From Ascoidea asiatica (Eukaryota > Ascomycota > Saccharomycetes > Ascoideales > Ascoideaceae), in assembly GCA_001600695.1 (NCBI GenBank), contig BCKQ01000002.1:1561340-1625339 (forward strand): a DNA stretch of 64,000 nucleotides. Direction: 5' to 3'. Positions 21,585 through 32,900 of this stretch are shown here, one piece after another (position 1 is the stretch's first letter; every line of letters begins with the position of its first letter). The notes below the pieces were generated by a model. It worked only from the letters and a program-made list of their open reading frames with translations, did no database searches and was not told the DNA's origin. A program made the position numbers and the translations under genes.

Positions 21585-24134
21585 TTACAGTAAAAAACCA
21601 TATTCTATTTGTGGATTTAAATTATTTATTAATTCATTACCTCTTTTTATTAACCAAGGATCAATTCTTAAATTTTGAAATTCCAAATCACTATAATTTT
21701 CTTGAGGTATTTCATTCTTCCTTAAGATTTCATCAATTTGTTTATAATGAAAATCAGTATAATCTTTAGTCTGTTCAAATAAAATTTTAGTTTTTATAGA
21801 TTTTTTCAAACAGTCTGAATCAGAAAGTTTTTTATTACATTCAGATAATGGAACCCAAAGTCTTAAAGTTTTTCTATAAATATGACCCCAATATTTATAT
21901 TTATATAAAGAACTTTTATATTCTCTTAGTAAAATATTTTTAGTATTTGAAGGTATATAAGCTCTTACACCTTCAAAATAAACAGGTTTTAGGGGACTAA
22001 TATCATCTAAAGTATAAAAATGATTATCACGACAATTATATAAATTATCATCATTATAAAGATTAGTATTCAAAATTTTCAAATCAATTTCATATTTTTC
22101 TTTATTTATAGTTGATTGAATAATATTTGTAAGATATTGAGGATCAAGTAATTGTTTCAATTCTTTTAATTTTTTATTATTTTTCTTTTTATTTTCTGAA
22201 TTTATAAATTCTATACCACTTGGAGATTTTGCAATTGCAGTTATATCAACATATAAACCAGTTTCAGTATCAATGAATCTTGCATCAATAGCATTTTTAC
22301 CATTACCTTTTGTTCTTGAAATAAAACTACTACCAATATCAACAAAATAAGTACCTAAAGCAATTGAAGGATCTAAATTTGAATTTGAATAATCTACAAC
22401 TAAAGTTTGATTATAATTTCTAGCTAAAGTTATTAATGAAGACATTGTAACTTGAACATCTAAATCTCTATCCCAAGGCATATTCATACCATTCCAATAA
22501 TAACCTAAAAGTGAACCATGCATTAACCAAGTTTTTATACCAATTGAATTTGAGAATCTTAACCAAGATCTTGTTAATCTTTCTAAAATTGCATCATGTT
22601 GTTCAGGAGGAATATAAATATTTTTAAAAAATCTCCAATCATAATGAGCACCAGCCGCTTTATCTTTTATACCAGCTTCATGAAAATATTTTGGAAAATC
22701 AGGTTGAATTTTTAAACTATTTTCAATAACAATTGCTAAATTTTCATCTAAGATATTTCTATTCTCATTTTCATTTTCTTTTTCAATGTTATTATTTGAA
22801 TTTAAATTCAATTGTAATTTTAAATTTTTTAAATAATCAATTGGATTAAATAAAAAATCGGATTTATTTAAAATTAAATCATTTTTATTTTTGAAATTAT
22901 TATGAATTAAATGAATTTTATCATTATTTTGATTTTGAATATTAAAATTGGATTTAATAAAATCATCATCAGAATTAAAATAATTTGAAAAATTAATTAA
23001 TTCATTTGAAATATTTAAACCATTGGAAACTAATTGGTGCCATTTTATATTTTGATTATTATTGTTATTATTGTTATTATTTATAGTATTATTAATATAA
23101 ATATTTGAAAAATTTATTAAATTTTTTTTATGATTTTTTTGATAAAAAGTTGGAATAATTAGAGAATATTTATTATGAATTGAATTTAAGAAAAACAATC
23201 TTTTTGGTAAGAAGTTATTTGTATATTTTAAATAAGAAGCAGCAAATATTGATCTTGCTTCTTTGGGTAATTTTGGATCAAAGAATTTTTGAATCTTGAA
23301 AGGAAAATCATGTTCATCAAAATTATCATTATCATTTTCTTTATCTTCATTTTCAACTTCATTAGAACTTGAATTTTTTGAAAGATCAATACATGGAAAT
23401 ATTTGATTATTTGGATTTCTTTTTGAATCATTAATAATTCCATCAAGCTTGAAAGTATCTTTAAAAGATTGACAAGAATCTATTAAATTATTTTTTTTTA
23501 GAAATGGATAATTGAAGAACTTTAATATTGAAAAATAATCTTTTTTTTTATATGGATATAATTTTAAGTCTAAATTTAACCAATTATTCCAATTGAATGG
23601 AATTTTAAAATCTGGATTTATTGATAAATCCATTATATCATTGTTATTAGCGTGTTTGTTGTTGTTGTTGTTATTGGAATTAGAATTTAAAAAGTTGAAT
23701 TTGAAATAGTTTAAAGAAAGTATTGGAAATAATCTTGGATCAAAATTTGAATGTAATTTTAATTTATTTGATAGATTATTATTATTTTTTGAATTTGAAT
23801 TATAAAAATTCAATAAAGATAATTTTTCGTTGTTATTTGGAAAATTATCATTTATAATTTCTAAAGGAAAATAAATTTTATTTAATTCATTGACCAACTC
23901 ATTATTATTATCATAATTGTTATTATTATTATTGTTATTATTAGTTTTAAAAGAATTATGAAATATTATATATGGATCAATAAATTGAATAAAAGAATAT
24001 TTGAAATGATTAATAAATAATGGAAAATAAATTATTGAAAATAATATCAATAAAAAAATTATATATATAAATCTTCTTTTTTTAAAAATTGAACCAGCAA
24101 TTGATTTTAAAAGATGTTTATATTTCATTAGCAT
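21585..24134 (-). CDS. MNN4-type LicD-domain regulator of mannosylphosphorylation
   Basis: The 849-residue protein is a type II membrane protein of the Golgi Mnn4/Mnn14 family, which controls transfer of mannosylphosphate to cell-wall mannans. A single transmembrane helix lies at about residues 20-45 after a short basic tail, and an Asn-rich stem follows. The family core begins at KYFHEAGIKDKAAGAHYDWRF (about residue 480). It contains the LicD nucleotidyltransferase-like signature KTWLMHGSLLGYYWNG and PWDRDLDVQV (about residues 533-562), with the Asp-rich metal site intact. The S. cerevisiae Mnn4 Lys-Glu repeat tail is absent; the end here is ordinary. The gene is one of several relatives in yeasts, so the exact orthologue is not assigned. 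It is divergent from ERV46. Confidence 0.9.
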   Translation of the reverse strand: MLMKYKHLLKSIAGSIFKKRRFIYIIFLLILFSIIYFPLFINHFKYSFIQFIDPYIIFHNSFKTNNNNNNNNNYDNNNELVNELNKIYFPLEIINDNFPNNNEKLSLLNFYNSNSKNNNNLSNKLKLHSNFDPRLFPILSLNYFKFNFLNSNSNNNNNNKHANNNDIMDLSINPDFKIPFNWNNWLNLDLKLYPYKKKDYFSILKFFNYPFLKKNNLIDSCQSFKDTFKLDGIINDSKRNPNNQIFPCIDLSKNSSSNEVENEDKENDNDNFDEHDFPFKIQKFFDPKLPKEARSIFAASYLKYTNNFLPKRLFFLNSIHNKYSLIIPTFYQKNHKKNLINFSNIYINNTINNNNNNNNNQNIKWHQLVSNGLNISNELINFSNYFNSDDDFIKSNFNIQNQNNDKIHLIHNNFKNKNDLILNKSDFLFNPIDYLKNLKLQLNLNSNNNIEKENENENRNILDENLAIVIENSLKIQPDFPKYFHEAGIKDKAAGAHYDWRFFKNIYIPPEQHDAILERLTRSWLRFSNSIGIKTWLMHGSLLGYYWNGMNMPWDRDLDVQVTMSSLITLARNYNQTLVVDYSNSNLDPSIALGTYFVDIGSSFISRTKGNGKNAIDARFIDTETGLYVDITAIAKSPSGIEFINSENKKKNNKKLKELKQLLDPQYLTNIIQSTINKEKYEIDLKILNTNLYNDDNLYNCRDNHFYTLDDISPLKPVYFEGVRAYIPSNTKNILLREYKSSLYKYKYWGHIYRKTLRLWVPLSECNKKLSDSDCLKKSIKTKILFEQTKDYTDFHYKQIDEILRKNEIPQENYSDLEFQNLRIDPWLIKRGNELINNLNPQIEYGFLL

Positions 24135-25449
24135 TTTTTTCTTTAAGTGATTAAAGTAAGAGGTACTTTGTAATGAAATGAGAAATGAGAATTAAATAAT
24201 AATAGAAAAACGAATGAAATAAGAAATGAAATGAAGGATGTAACAAATATATATTTGATATATTTGGTTATTAGAGATGGATTGATTATATTTGAAGGAT
24301 GTATTTCATTCTGATAAGATAAAAATGATATTTGTTTCTTTTAAAAGTCTCACACATTTCAGATTCACAAATTCTGAAAAAGGTTTAAAATTGTTTAAAA
24401 AGCTTTAAATTTATTTAAAAAGCTCTAAAATACCTTTGAAATGGTCAGAAAAGGGCTGAAAACGTCTGGAGATCTGGAGCTTTGGCATGGCCGGAAAAGG
24501 CAATTCCGGGCAAGAGACCAACGCAGGGATCTCGGGATAAGCCACGCCGCGGCGCAGGAACATTCCACAGGCAGCAGAAAGCGGCAGTAGGTGGTGCAAG
24601 TCTGCAAAGCTTGTTTTTGAACGAGATATAAAAGAGGATTGCACTAAAAAGGACAAAAAAGTCATGTGTCATTTTAATGTACTATTATGTATAATTATGC
24701 ACTAGTATGTAAATTACTATAAGAGCCCTGGATAGTATTTTATAAAGCCCTTTTCGCCATATTTGTGGGATTTATTTATACCTAACACCGGTCTTCTGGG
24801 TGACGGCGGGCGGTTTTGGGTGGATATGCGGGCCAGGTGAAGGAAAAGTGAGTACGGCCGCGCTGCGTTTGGAACACTCACTGCTTGGCGAGCTTTTGCA
24901 GTGGTTTCTTCAGCGCTGAACTGCGCAAAACACTTTTAGTTAAAGCGCTGCACACAGCGTCCTAAATGTCTTTAGTATTGATATATTATTGTTAGTATTA
25001 GCATTAATTTTATAATTAGTATTGCACTACCGGATACGTAATGAAATTAAAATTAATTTATTATGGAATCAGCTTTTCAGTTTTTTTAATACAATACAAT
25101 AATGCAATAGAAGTATATCAATCAGGTTTGAAAAATATTGTTAGTTTATTCTATTTATTATTTATCATTACAATCAATTTCAATTTTTCATAACAATATT
25201 CACTATTCTAAATCAAATTAACCACAGTACTTTAGATTTATTTCAAATAATTTAGGTATCTATTTATTTATCTGGTTAAGTCGAAATAAGATATTTCATA
25301 AATTTTCATTCTTTATTCCATTTTTCAATTTCATTTCATTTCGATTCGATTCGTTTTTAAAATTTTTGTTTCATTTTTTTTTGTTTTATATTTATTCAAT
25401 ATAATTAACTTATAATAAAATAATTAAAAAATAATCAATTAAATATAAT
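24135..25449. other. MNN4-type/ERV46 divergent promoter region
   Basis: The 1.3-kb region carries two GC-rich patches at about 24440-24620 and 24740-24965, and AT-rich DNA elsewhere. The second patch has GCGCTGCGTT (24860-24869) and two AGCGCTG copies (about 24912 and 24942). Open frames on the minus strand (24411-24672) overlap in all three frames, typical of stop-poor GC-rich DNA, and are not called. Confidence 0.55.
24740..24965. other. GC-rich island B
   Basis: A strongly GC-rich block within a divergent promoter. It shares the decamer GCGCTGCGTT with island A and has repeated AGCGCTG palindromes. A smaller patch lies at about 24440-24620. No RNA-gene signature such as tRNA A and B boxes was found. 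Confidence 0.6.
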
Positions 25450-26748
25450 ATGGGAAAACCAAGAATTGTAAGTTTTGATGCATTTGCAAAAACTGTTGAA
25501 GATGCTAGAATTAAAACTGCATCTGGAGGAATTGTAACTTTAATTTGTATTTTTTTAGTTATATTTTTAATTATTAATGAATGGTTAGAATTTAGATCAA
25601 TAATTATAAGACCAGAATTAGTTGTTGATAGAGATAGAGCAAAAAGATTAAATATTAATGTTGATATAAGTTTTCCAAATTTACCTTGTGATTCATTAAC
25701 TTTAGATATTATGGATGTTTCTGGTGAATTACAATTAGATTTAGCTCAATATGGTTTTAAAAAAATTAGATTAGATAATAATGGTGTAATTATTTCTGAA
25801 GAAGATTTAGAAATTCGTTCTGAAAATTCATATGATAATGATAATGGTTATGAAGATGAAAGTCATGACAGTAATGAAAATAATGATATTGATAATAAAA
25901 AGGGTGAAATAATTGAAAATTATTGTGGTCCATGTTATGGAGCTATTGATCAATCAAAAAATAATGAATTATCTCCAAAAAAAAGAATCTGTTGTCAAAC
26001 TTGTGAAGATGTTAGACAAGCTTATGCTGAAAAAGGTTGGGCATTTTTTGATGGTAAAGATGTTGAACAATGTGAAAGAGAAGGTTATGTATCAAGAATT
26101 AATTCAAGATTAAATGAAGGTTGTAGAATTAAAGGTACTGCAAATATTAATAGAATTGCAGGTAATTTACATTTTGCACCAGGTGCTTCACATTCTGCTC
26201 CAATGAAACATATTCATGATTTATCTTTATTCGATAGAAATGAAAAATTTTCTTTTAATCATATTATAAATCATTTTTCATTTGGTGCAGATCCAAAATA
26301 TTCATTATCTGCAAAAAATATTAAAAATTTAGATGTTATAAATAAAATTGCTTCTGCACCTTTAGATGGCTTTAAATCTTTAAAAAATGAAAAATATCAT
26401 TTATTTTCTCATTATTTAAAAGTTGTATCAACAAGATATGAATTTTTAAATGGTACAATTTTAGATACAAATCAATTTTCTTCAACTTTCCATGATAGAC
26501 CTTTAATTGGTGGTAAAGATGAAGATCATCCACATACTTTACATGCAAGAGGTGGTATTCCTGGTTTATTTTTTCATTTTGATATTAGTCCATTGAAAAT
26601 TATCAATAGAGAACAATATGCCAAATCATTTGGTTCATTTTTATTAAGTGTTTGTTCTGCAGTTGGTGGAGTTTTAACTCTTGGTGCAGTTATTGATAGA
26701 ACTGTGTGGGAAGCTGATAAAGTTTTAAGAAGAAAAAAAGACACTTAA
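25450..26748 (+). CDS. ERV46: Erv46, ER-Golgi COPII vesicle cargo receptor subunit
   Basis: The 432-residue protein matches Erv46, which works with Erv41 in COPII/COPI vesicles and retrieves escaped ER proteins. The N-terminus SFDAFAKTVEDARIKTASGG and the first membrane helix (about residues 26-43) are typical. The lumenal part starts RPELVVDRDR and has the family Cys motifs CGPCYGA and CCQTCEDV. A second membrane helix near residues 397-420 precedes a short tail KVLRRKKDT. In S. cerevisiae a C-terminal Phe-Tyr or dilysine sorting signal is present; here the tail is basic but ends in Asp-Thr. Length is near the family value (415). An acidic Asn-rich insertion occurs at about residues 125-155. 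Confidence 0.97.
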   Translation: MGKPRIVSFDAFAKTVEDARIKTASGGIVTLICIFLVIFLIINEWLEFRSIIIRPELVVDRDRAKRLNINVDISFPNLPCDSLTLDIMDVSGELQLDLAQYGFKKIRLDNNGVIISEEDLEIRSENSYDNDNGYEDESHDSNENNDIDNKKGEIIENYCGPCYGAIDQSKNNELSPKKRICCQTCEDVRQAYAEKGWAFFDGKDVEQCEREGYVSRINSRLNEGCRIKGTANINRIAGNLHFAPGASHSAPMKHIHDLSLFDRNEKFSFNHIINHFSFGADPKYSLSAKNIKNLDVINKIASAPLDGFKSLKNEKYHLFSHYLKVVSTRYEFLNGTILDTNQFSSTFHDRPLIGGKDEDHPHTLHARGGIPGLFFHFDISPLKIINREQYAKSFGSFLLSVCSAVGGVLTLGAVIDRTVWEADKVLRRKKDT

Positions 26749-27688
26749 TCGCTCATTAACAACTATTAACCAATAAGTAATAAGTAATTCAAACAAATCA
26801 AACAATTAAACAATTCAAATTTGCTTGAATATATATATATATATAGATATTCTCTTTGATATATATTTTTTATATTTTATAAATATTTCCTCATAAAAGT
26901 AACTCACTCACCTTTAAACAATCAACCCCAATAAACCTCAACGCAATACCAACGCAATACCACTACCACAAAACGCGCGCTACACCACGCCAGACTCCGT
27001 GCAGAACCACCCCTGCGGTTCATCCTGGCTCTGAAACTTGCGTGCCCAGTGCGGCGAATGCAACACTCGTTCTCTCTCCAGCGATTTCCAATCTTCACCA
27101 TTATCACACAACCATTCAATCGTTCAACCAAAACCACTTTTTATCAGTCAAATAATGTCAATCAAAAAGTATATCAAAGATCAATAATAATCTATCCATA
27201 AAAATATAATCTATCAACTATCAATTAATAAACAAATGATTATATCAAAAAATCTATTGATCAATCAATTATTTATCATCAATTTTTTATAATTTAAAAG
27301 CTCAGGCTATAGCCAGTGAATTTATTAATACCTTAAAAGATATTCAATCAATTTTATCATTTTACAAATCTTTAATATCCTTAATGATATAAATCACAAT
27401 CAATTTCAATAAAAAATTATCAATTTTAATTATAAATTCAATTTCAAATTCAAATTCTTATTCATACTTAAATTCAAATTCAAATTCAAATTCAATCGTT
27501 TAATTCTTTTTTTCTTGTTAATATTTCTTATTTCATCTTCAAAATTATTTTGAATCATTTAATTTATCAAAACTTAGCTTATTCATCAATTATTTCTTAA
27601 TTATTCTATCACATTTTTTTTTTCAGTTTTTTTTATTATTTTTATCATTTTTATCAATATTGACATTTAATTAATATCAATTTAAATT
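26749..27688. other. ERV46-MKK intergenic region with a GC-rich island
   Basis: After the ERV46 terminator region there is a GC-rich block at about 26925-27125, then AT-rich DNA with four AAATTC-type repeats (about 27465-27497) and long pyrimidine runs before the MKK start. The minus-strand open frame 26922-27137 is within the island and is not called. Confidence 0.5.
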
Positions 27689-29521
27689 ATGTCAAATCAA
27701 AATCCTTTTTTACGTCCTTTTCAAAATGGTGCTGTTTCTCCTCATTCAAAATTATTAAAATCTCCAAGATTAAAATTAGATACAAGTTTTTCCCATTTTC
27801 AACAACAGTCTGCTCCTCCACCTCCTTTAAATTTAAATTTAAATACTACTTCTATAGATCCAATTCAGACTACTACTAATAATAACAACAATAATAATAG
27901 TAATAACAATAACCAGAATCATATCATAATTCAAAGTCAAAGTAAAATACAAATACAAAGTCAAAGTCAAAATCAAGGTCAAATACAAACTCAAACTCAA
28001 ATGCAAAACATAAATCAAAATTCAAATCAATATCAATATCAATATCAAAATTTAAATATAAATGTAAATTCCAATCAAAACCAAAATCAAAATCATTTAA
28101 CTTCAATTTCAACTACTTTTTCAAATGCAAATATTTTATCTGCTTCAACTGCGACTCCAACAATAAAAAGCATAAGTACTTCAAGTTATGATGATTATGA
28201 AAGTAATTCTTCTTCTGCTTATCCTCCTTCAATACTCTCAAATTCTTTTTCTCATTCTCATTCTCATTCTCCAACTCCTTCAACTTCTGCAAGTGAAAAT
28301 AGTTTATATATAGATTCTAATTTTGATAATAATAGTAATAACAAAAAGATAATAAAAATTAATGATACCATGAATAATATAAACGATACAAATAATAATA
28401 ATAATAATATAAGTAATAATATAAATAATAATATAAGTAATAGTATAAATAATAATATAAATTTAAATATAAATATAAATAACAATATAAATAATAATAA
28501 TAACAATAATGTACTTCTGTCTCTTTCTAAAAAAACTTTAGATGATTTATCTGAAAAAGATTGGGAATTCATAGCAAAAAATAATCAAATTGTTGAATTA
28601 AATATTCTTGGTGAAGGTGCTGGCGGTAGTGTATCAAAATGTAAATTAAAAAATAATATTCATAATTCTTTATTTGCTTTAAAAACAATTGCTGCAAATC
28701 CAAAAAAAGAAGTTCAAACTCAAATTTTAAGAGAATTACAATTTAATAGATCTTGTAAATCTTCAAGTATTGTAAAATATTATGGTACTTTTATGAATGA
28801 ATATGATGGTGTAATTTGTATTTCAATGGAATATATGGGTGGTAAATCTTTAGAAGCAATTTATAAAAAAGTTAAAAGTAAACATGGTAGAATTGGTGAA
28901 AAAATTTTAGGTAAAATTGCTGAAAGTGTTTTAAAAGGTTTATCTTATTTACATGAACATAAAATTATTCATAGAGATATTAAACCTCAAAATATACTTT
29001 TAAATGAATTTGGTGAAATAAAATTATGTGATTTTGGTGTTTCTGGTGTAGTGGTAAATTCTTTAGCTTCAACATTTACTGGAACTTCTTATTATATGGC
29101 TCCAGAAAGAATTCAAGGTCAATCTTATACTGTTACAAGTGATGTTTGGTCTCTTGGTTTAACTTTATTAGAAGTTGCAAAAGGTAGATTTCCTTATTTT
29201 GATAATTCAACAAATAATAATATTAATAATAATATTACCAATAATAATTACGACGAAGATCTTGATGAAAGGACTTCAACAACACCAATGGCTGCAATTG
29301 AATTATTATGTGCAATTTTAGAATTTACACCTGAACTTAAAGACGAACCTGAAAAAGGAATCTTTTGGACAAAAGGTTTTAGATCATTCATTGAATATTG
29401 TTTAGAAAGAGATCCAAAAAAAAGAGCAAGCCCTAGACAAATGCTTAAACATCCTTGGATGATTGGTCAAATGAAAGTTAAAGTAAATATGAAAAAATTT
29501 GTATTTCAGTGTTGGAAATGA
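27689..29521 (+). CDS. MKK1: MAP kinase kinase of the cell-wall integrity pathway (Mkk1/Mkk2 type)
   Basis: The 610-residue protein has a low-complexity Asn/Gln/Ser-rich N-terminus of about 300 residues and a protein kinase domain that closely resembles Mkk1/Mkk2, the MAPKK between Bck1 and Slt2. Seen features: glycine loop LGEGAGGSVSKC (about 304-315), the FALKTI lysine, catalytic loop IIHRDIKPQN (about 425), DFGVSG (about 448) and an activation loop SLASTFTGTSYYMAPE with the two expected phospho-sites. It ends with KKFVFQCWK as in the family. An Asn-rich insertion of about 30 residues occurs after FPYFD in the region following helix F. A single gene may serve for the MKK1/MKK2 pair of S. 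cerevisiae. N-terminal proline- and basic-rich stretches could hold a MAPK docking site. Confidence 0.95.
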   Translation: MSNQNPFLRPFQNGAVSPHSKLLKSPRLKLDTSFSHFQQQSAPPPPLNLNLNTTSIDPIQTTTNNNNNNNSNNNNQNHIIIQSQSKIQIQSQSQNQGQIQTQTQMQNINQNSNQYQYQYQNLNINVNSNQNQNQNHLTSISTTFSNANILSASTATPTIKSISTSSYDDYESNSSSAYPPSILSNSFSHSHSHSPTPSTSASENSLYIDSNFDNNSNNKKIIKINDTMNNINDTNNNNNNISNNINNNISNSINNNINLNININNNINNNNNNNVLLSLSKKTLDDLSEKDWEFIAKNNQIVELNILGEGAGGSVSKCKLKNNIHNSLFALKTIAANPKKEVQTQILRELQFNRSCKSSSIVKYYGTFMNEYDGVICISMEYMGGKSLEAIYKKVKSKHGRIGEKILGKIAESVLKGLSYLHEHKIIHRDIKPQNILLNEFGEIKLCDFGVSGVVVNSLASTFTGTSYYMAPERIQGQSYTVTSDVWSLGLTLLEVAKGRFPYFDNSTNNNINNNITNNNYDEDLDERTSTTPMAAIELLCAILEFTPELKDEPEKGIFWTKGFRSFIEYCLERDPKKRASPRQMLKHPWMIGQMKVKVNMKKFVFQCWK

Positions 29522-29909
29522 ATAAAGATTATCTTTTATGATCAATTATATATATTTTAATTACAATGCTGTATTATCGGTAAAGGATTAAATTGTATAC
29601 AATATATGATTATGTATGAGTATAATAAAATTAATTTATAAACAAAAAATAAATTCCTAAAACCAGAGTCATATCAATTTAGCCGAAGTATTTATGAATC
29701 ACTAATGTTTGGAAAAAAATAATTAAAGATGGAAAAAAAAAATATAAAAATGAAAAAAATAAGTACAAAATCAAAATCAAACCTTAAGATTTTAAGAACC
29801 TAGGTTTCAAAGTTATATAAAAACAAAACTATAACACAAAGAAAGATCTATTAACACACATATTTTGACAAATTCTAATTATTAAATAATAAAATATATA
29901 GAAATATAT
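29522..29909. other. MKK-ULS1 convergent intergenic region
   Basis: About 390 bp between two stop codons. It is AT-rich with TATATA-like runs that may serve as 3'-end signals for both genes. Nothing else is seen. Confidence 0.4.
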
Positions 29910-32900
29910 CTAATTCGGCAAACGCTTACTAATACCAAATAAATATCTAAGTTCATCTCTTCCAAGTTTCGAAATATTCTTCATTCCTGTCTCATTTAGT
30001 GCAACATTCACCATTGCTTTTTTCTTTTCTTGCAATTTTATAATTCTATCTTCAACTGAATTTTTAACAAGAATCTGATGAACAAATACTTTTTTCAATT
30101 GACCAATTCTATGAACTCTATCCATAGCTTGTTCTTCAACATATGGATTCCAAAAAGGATCCATAATTATAACATGAGAAGCACATGTTAACGTTAATCC
30201 AACATTACCTGCCTTTAAAGAAATTAGCATTACTTTCTTGGAATCATCACTATAGAATTGACGTACAACATCATCACGAGCTGTCATTGTCATTGAACCA
30301 TCATAACGCAAATAATCTATGTCATTTTCTTTTAAAAGTTTTGATATGATATCAAAAAATAAAGTAAATTGAGAAAATACTAAAACTTTGTCATCAGGAT
30401 CTTTTTTATTGACTTGTTGAATAATTTCAATACATTTTTGCATTTTTGCTGATTCAACTATTTGTCCTTCTCTTTCTTTCATCACTTCTCTAAATATGGA
30501 AATATTAGGTTTAGAATTTAATTTAGAATATCGTTCAAATAGTTCACTTGTTTCTTCAGCATTTTTCAGCGGACTTGGTTCTCTAAGTGTCTGAGTAGTT
30601 GCTGAAGAATTTATACTTGAGTTTTTCTCAAATGCCATAAAATTAAAACAGTCAATACGCTTACATCTAACTTTACAATCTGCACATTTGGCAATTATTG
30701 AGTTAGATGAATCATCTTCTATACGATTTTGAGAAAAATAATCATCGCAACAATCCCTACACATAGGATGACCACAGGGGAATAGAAATAAAGCTTCGGA
30801 AGGAGTGATGGGATTAAAACACGAAGGACAAGTCAATCCTTCATTATTGATCATTTCATTTATTTGCTTAACAACAGCAGGGGCCAATCTCTTAACAACT
30901 CTTGCCATATTTCTAACAATAAAAGCCTCACTTTCATCCAAAGCTCGGAAATCTATGTCTCGATCGTTATCAAGCAAAAGCTGCTCATTTCTCTGAGCTG
31001 TCAATCTGTCTCCAACTTCAACTAAAATTTCATGACAACAAGCTTGACGTAACCTCAATAATAATGTTAAAATACTACTATAACCTCCTGCATTTTTATT
31101 AAGAATTTTTTCTGCATCTTTGGCAGAAGATTGAGAAATATCTTCGTAAAACTGTAGTTCTTCACCTTCCATATCAATAGAATCTTTAACAATAACTTTT
31201 GCGGGTAATTGAAGAATTGGTTGACCATCAATCTTGGAAGTCTTCGTTCTTCTTAATAAAATAGCTTTTAGTAACGCTTGTAAACGATGAACTGCTGCAT
31301 CTCTTGATGATTGATCATCTTCATAAGAGAATCCTTTTTCAGTTTTCTTTAAAGGTAAGACAATCTTTGATCTAAAAACGGATTCTTCACAATAAGGTTT
31401 AATTTTTAAAAATCTAATTGGAGAATATAGCTCATCAATATTATTTTGCATTGGAGTACCAGTAAGACACCATCTATACTTACTTTGTAACACAGCACAT
31501 GATTTTGAAGATTGAGTTAATTTATTTTTTATAAGATGTGCTTCATCTAAAATAATTCTATAAAATATTGCATCTCTTGTAAAAAATGGAGATCTATAAT
31601 ATTCACCACCTGTACCTGGAGTTGGAATTAAATTGGCAGTTTTTTTGGTTTTTGATTGAGATAAAACTTTTGCAAAATGCTTTTTAAATTCAGAAGCTAA
31701 AGTTCCATAACTTGTTAAAATTATATCATATCTTTTCATTTGTCTAAAATTTGTTAATTTATCACTTGAATGATAAAGAAAAAGTTTTAATTTATTTGGA
31801 TTTTTAGTCTTCATTGTAAATTCTGCTTCCCATTGTTTCAATAAAGCAACTGGTCCAACAATTAAATTTGTTTTACAAGCTTTATCAGTTGAAATATTAT
31901 TAAATACTAAAGCCATTATTTGAATTGTCTTTCCTAAACCCATATCATCAGCTAAAATTCCGCCTTTATTTGAAGATTCTTTTTCCATTCGAGTAAGCCA
32001 AGATAAACCTAATCTTTGATGTTTTAGTAAAGTTATATTTAATTGCTCAGGGGTTTCAGTACCTAAATCAAGAGAGTTTTCATCATCATCATCTTGCCGT
32101 ATATTATCGATTAATTTTTGAATATCATCATCTTCAATATCAGACTCTCTAGTAAAATTATATTTATTATTCAAATAATCTGTTGTAACGGGTGGGGCTG
32201 ACAGAACTTGATTATTTATTAAAGTATTATTAAGACCGTTATTATTATTCATACTTTGTAGAGAATCTAATTCTTTGTTTAAAACAGTAAATTTATCTGA
32301 TAGAGCAAGTTTTTCTTTTTGAAATCTTTCAATCAAACTTAAAAGTTGAGCATTTCTAGTTTTTAGAGAGGCTAAATCATTTTCACTAGCTTTGATTTTA
32401 GTTTTACATTCAGTTAATTGAGAAGAAATTGTCTTAACTTTTGAATTTAAATTATTAATTTCAGTTAGTAATAATGAATTATTTGCAGGATTGAATAAAT
32501 ATTTTGAATTTAAGGCATTAACTTGATTTTTATTTTGTACTAAATTATTTTCAATTGAAATTTTTTGATTTTTTAAAGTTAAAAGTTTTAGATTAAATGA
32601 ATTAAATTTTACTTTATTTTCATTCCAATTTTTAAGATATTGATTTAATAAAGTTAAAGATTGAGAAATTTTTTGTCTAGTTTCAAAAATACGAGAATTT
32701 AAATTTTGTTGGTATATTTTTCTTTGATTAATTTTTTGTAATTCTTTCAGTTTTTGAGAAGCAGAATATGAAGGAGGATTTGGTTGAATATAATTACCAT
32801 TGAAGTTTATATTATTTAAATTTAAAAGATTTGAAGTTAGATTATTTAAAGATGGGTTTGTTTCGCCTTTCCAACCAGTAATAATTAAATCTTCATCACT

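Noticed and set aside
24411..24672. Three overlapping minus-strand frames
   Set aside because: All three phases are open together in a GC-rich patch; no family resemblance.
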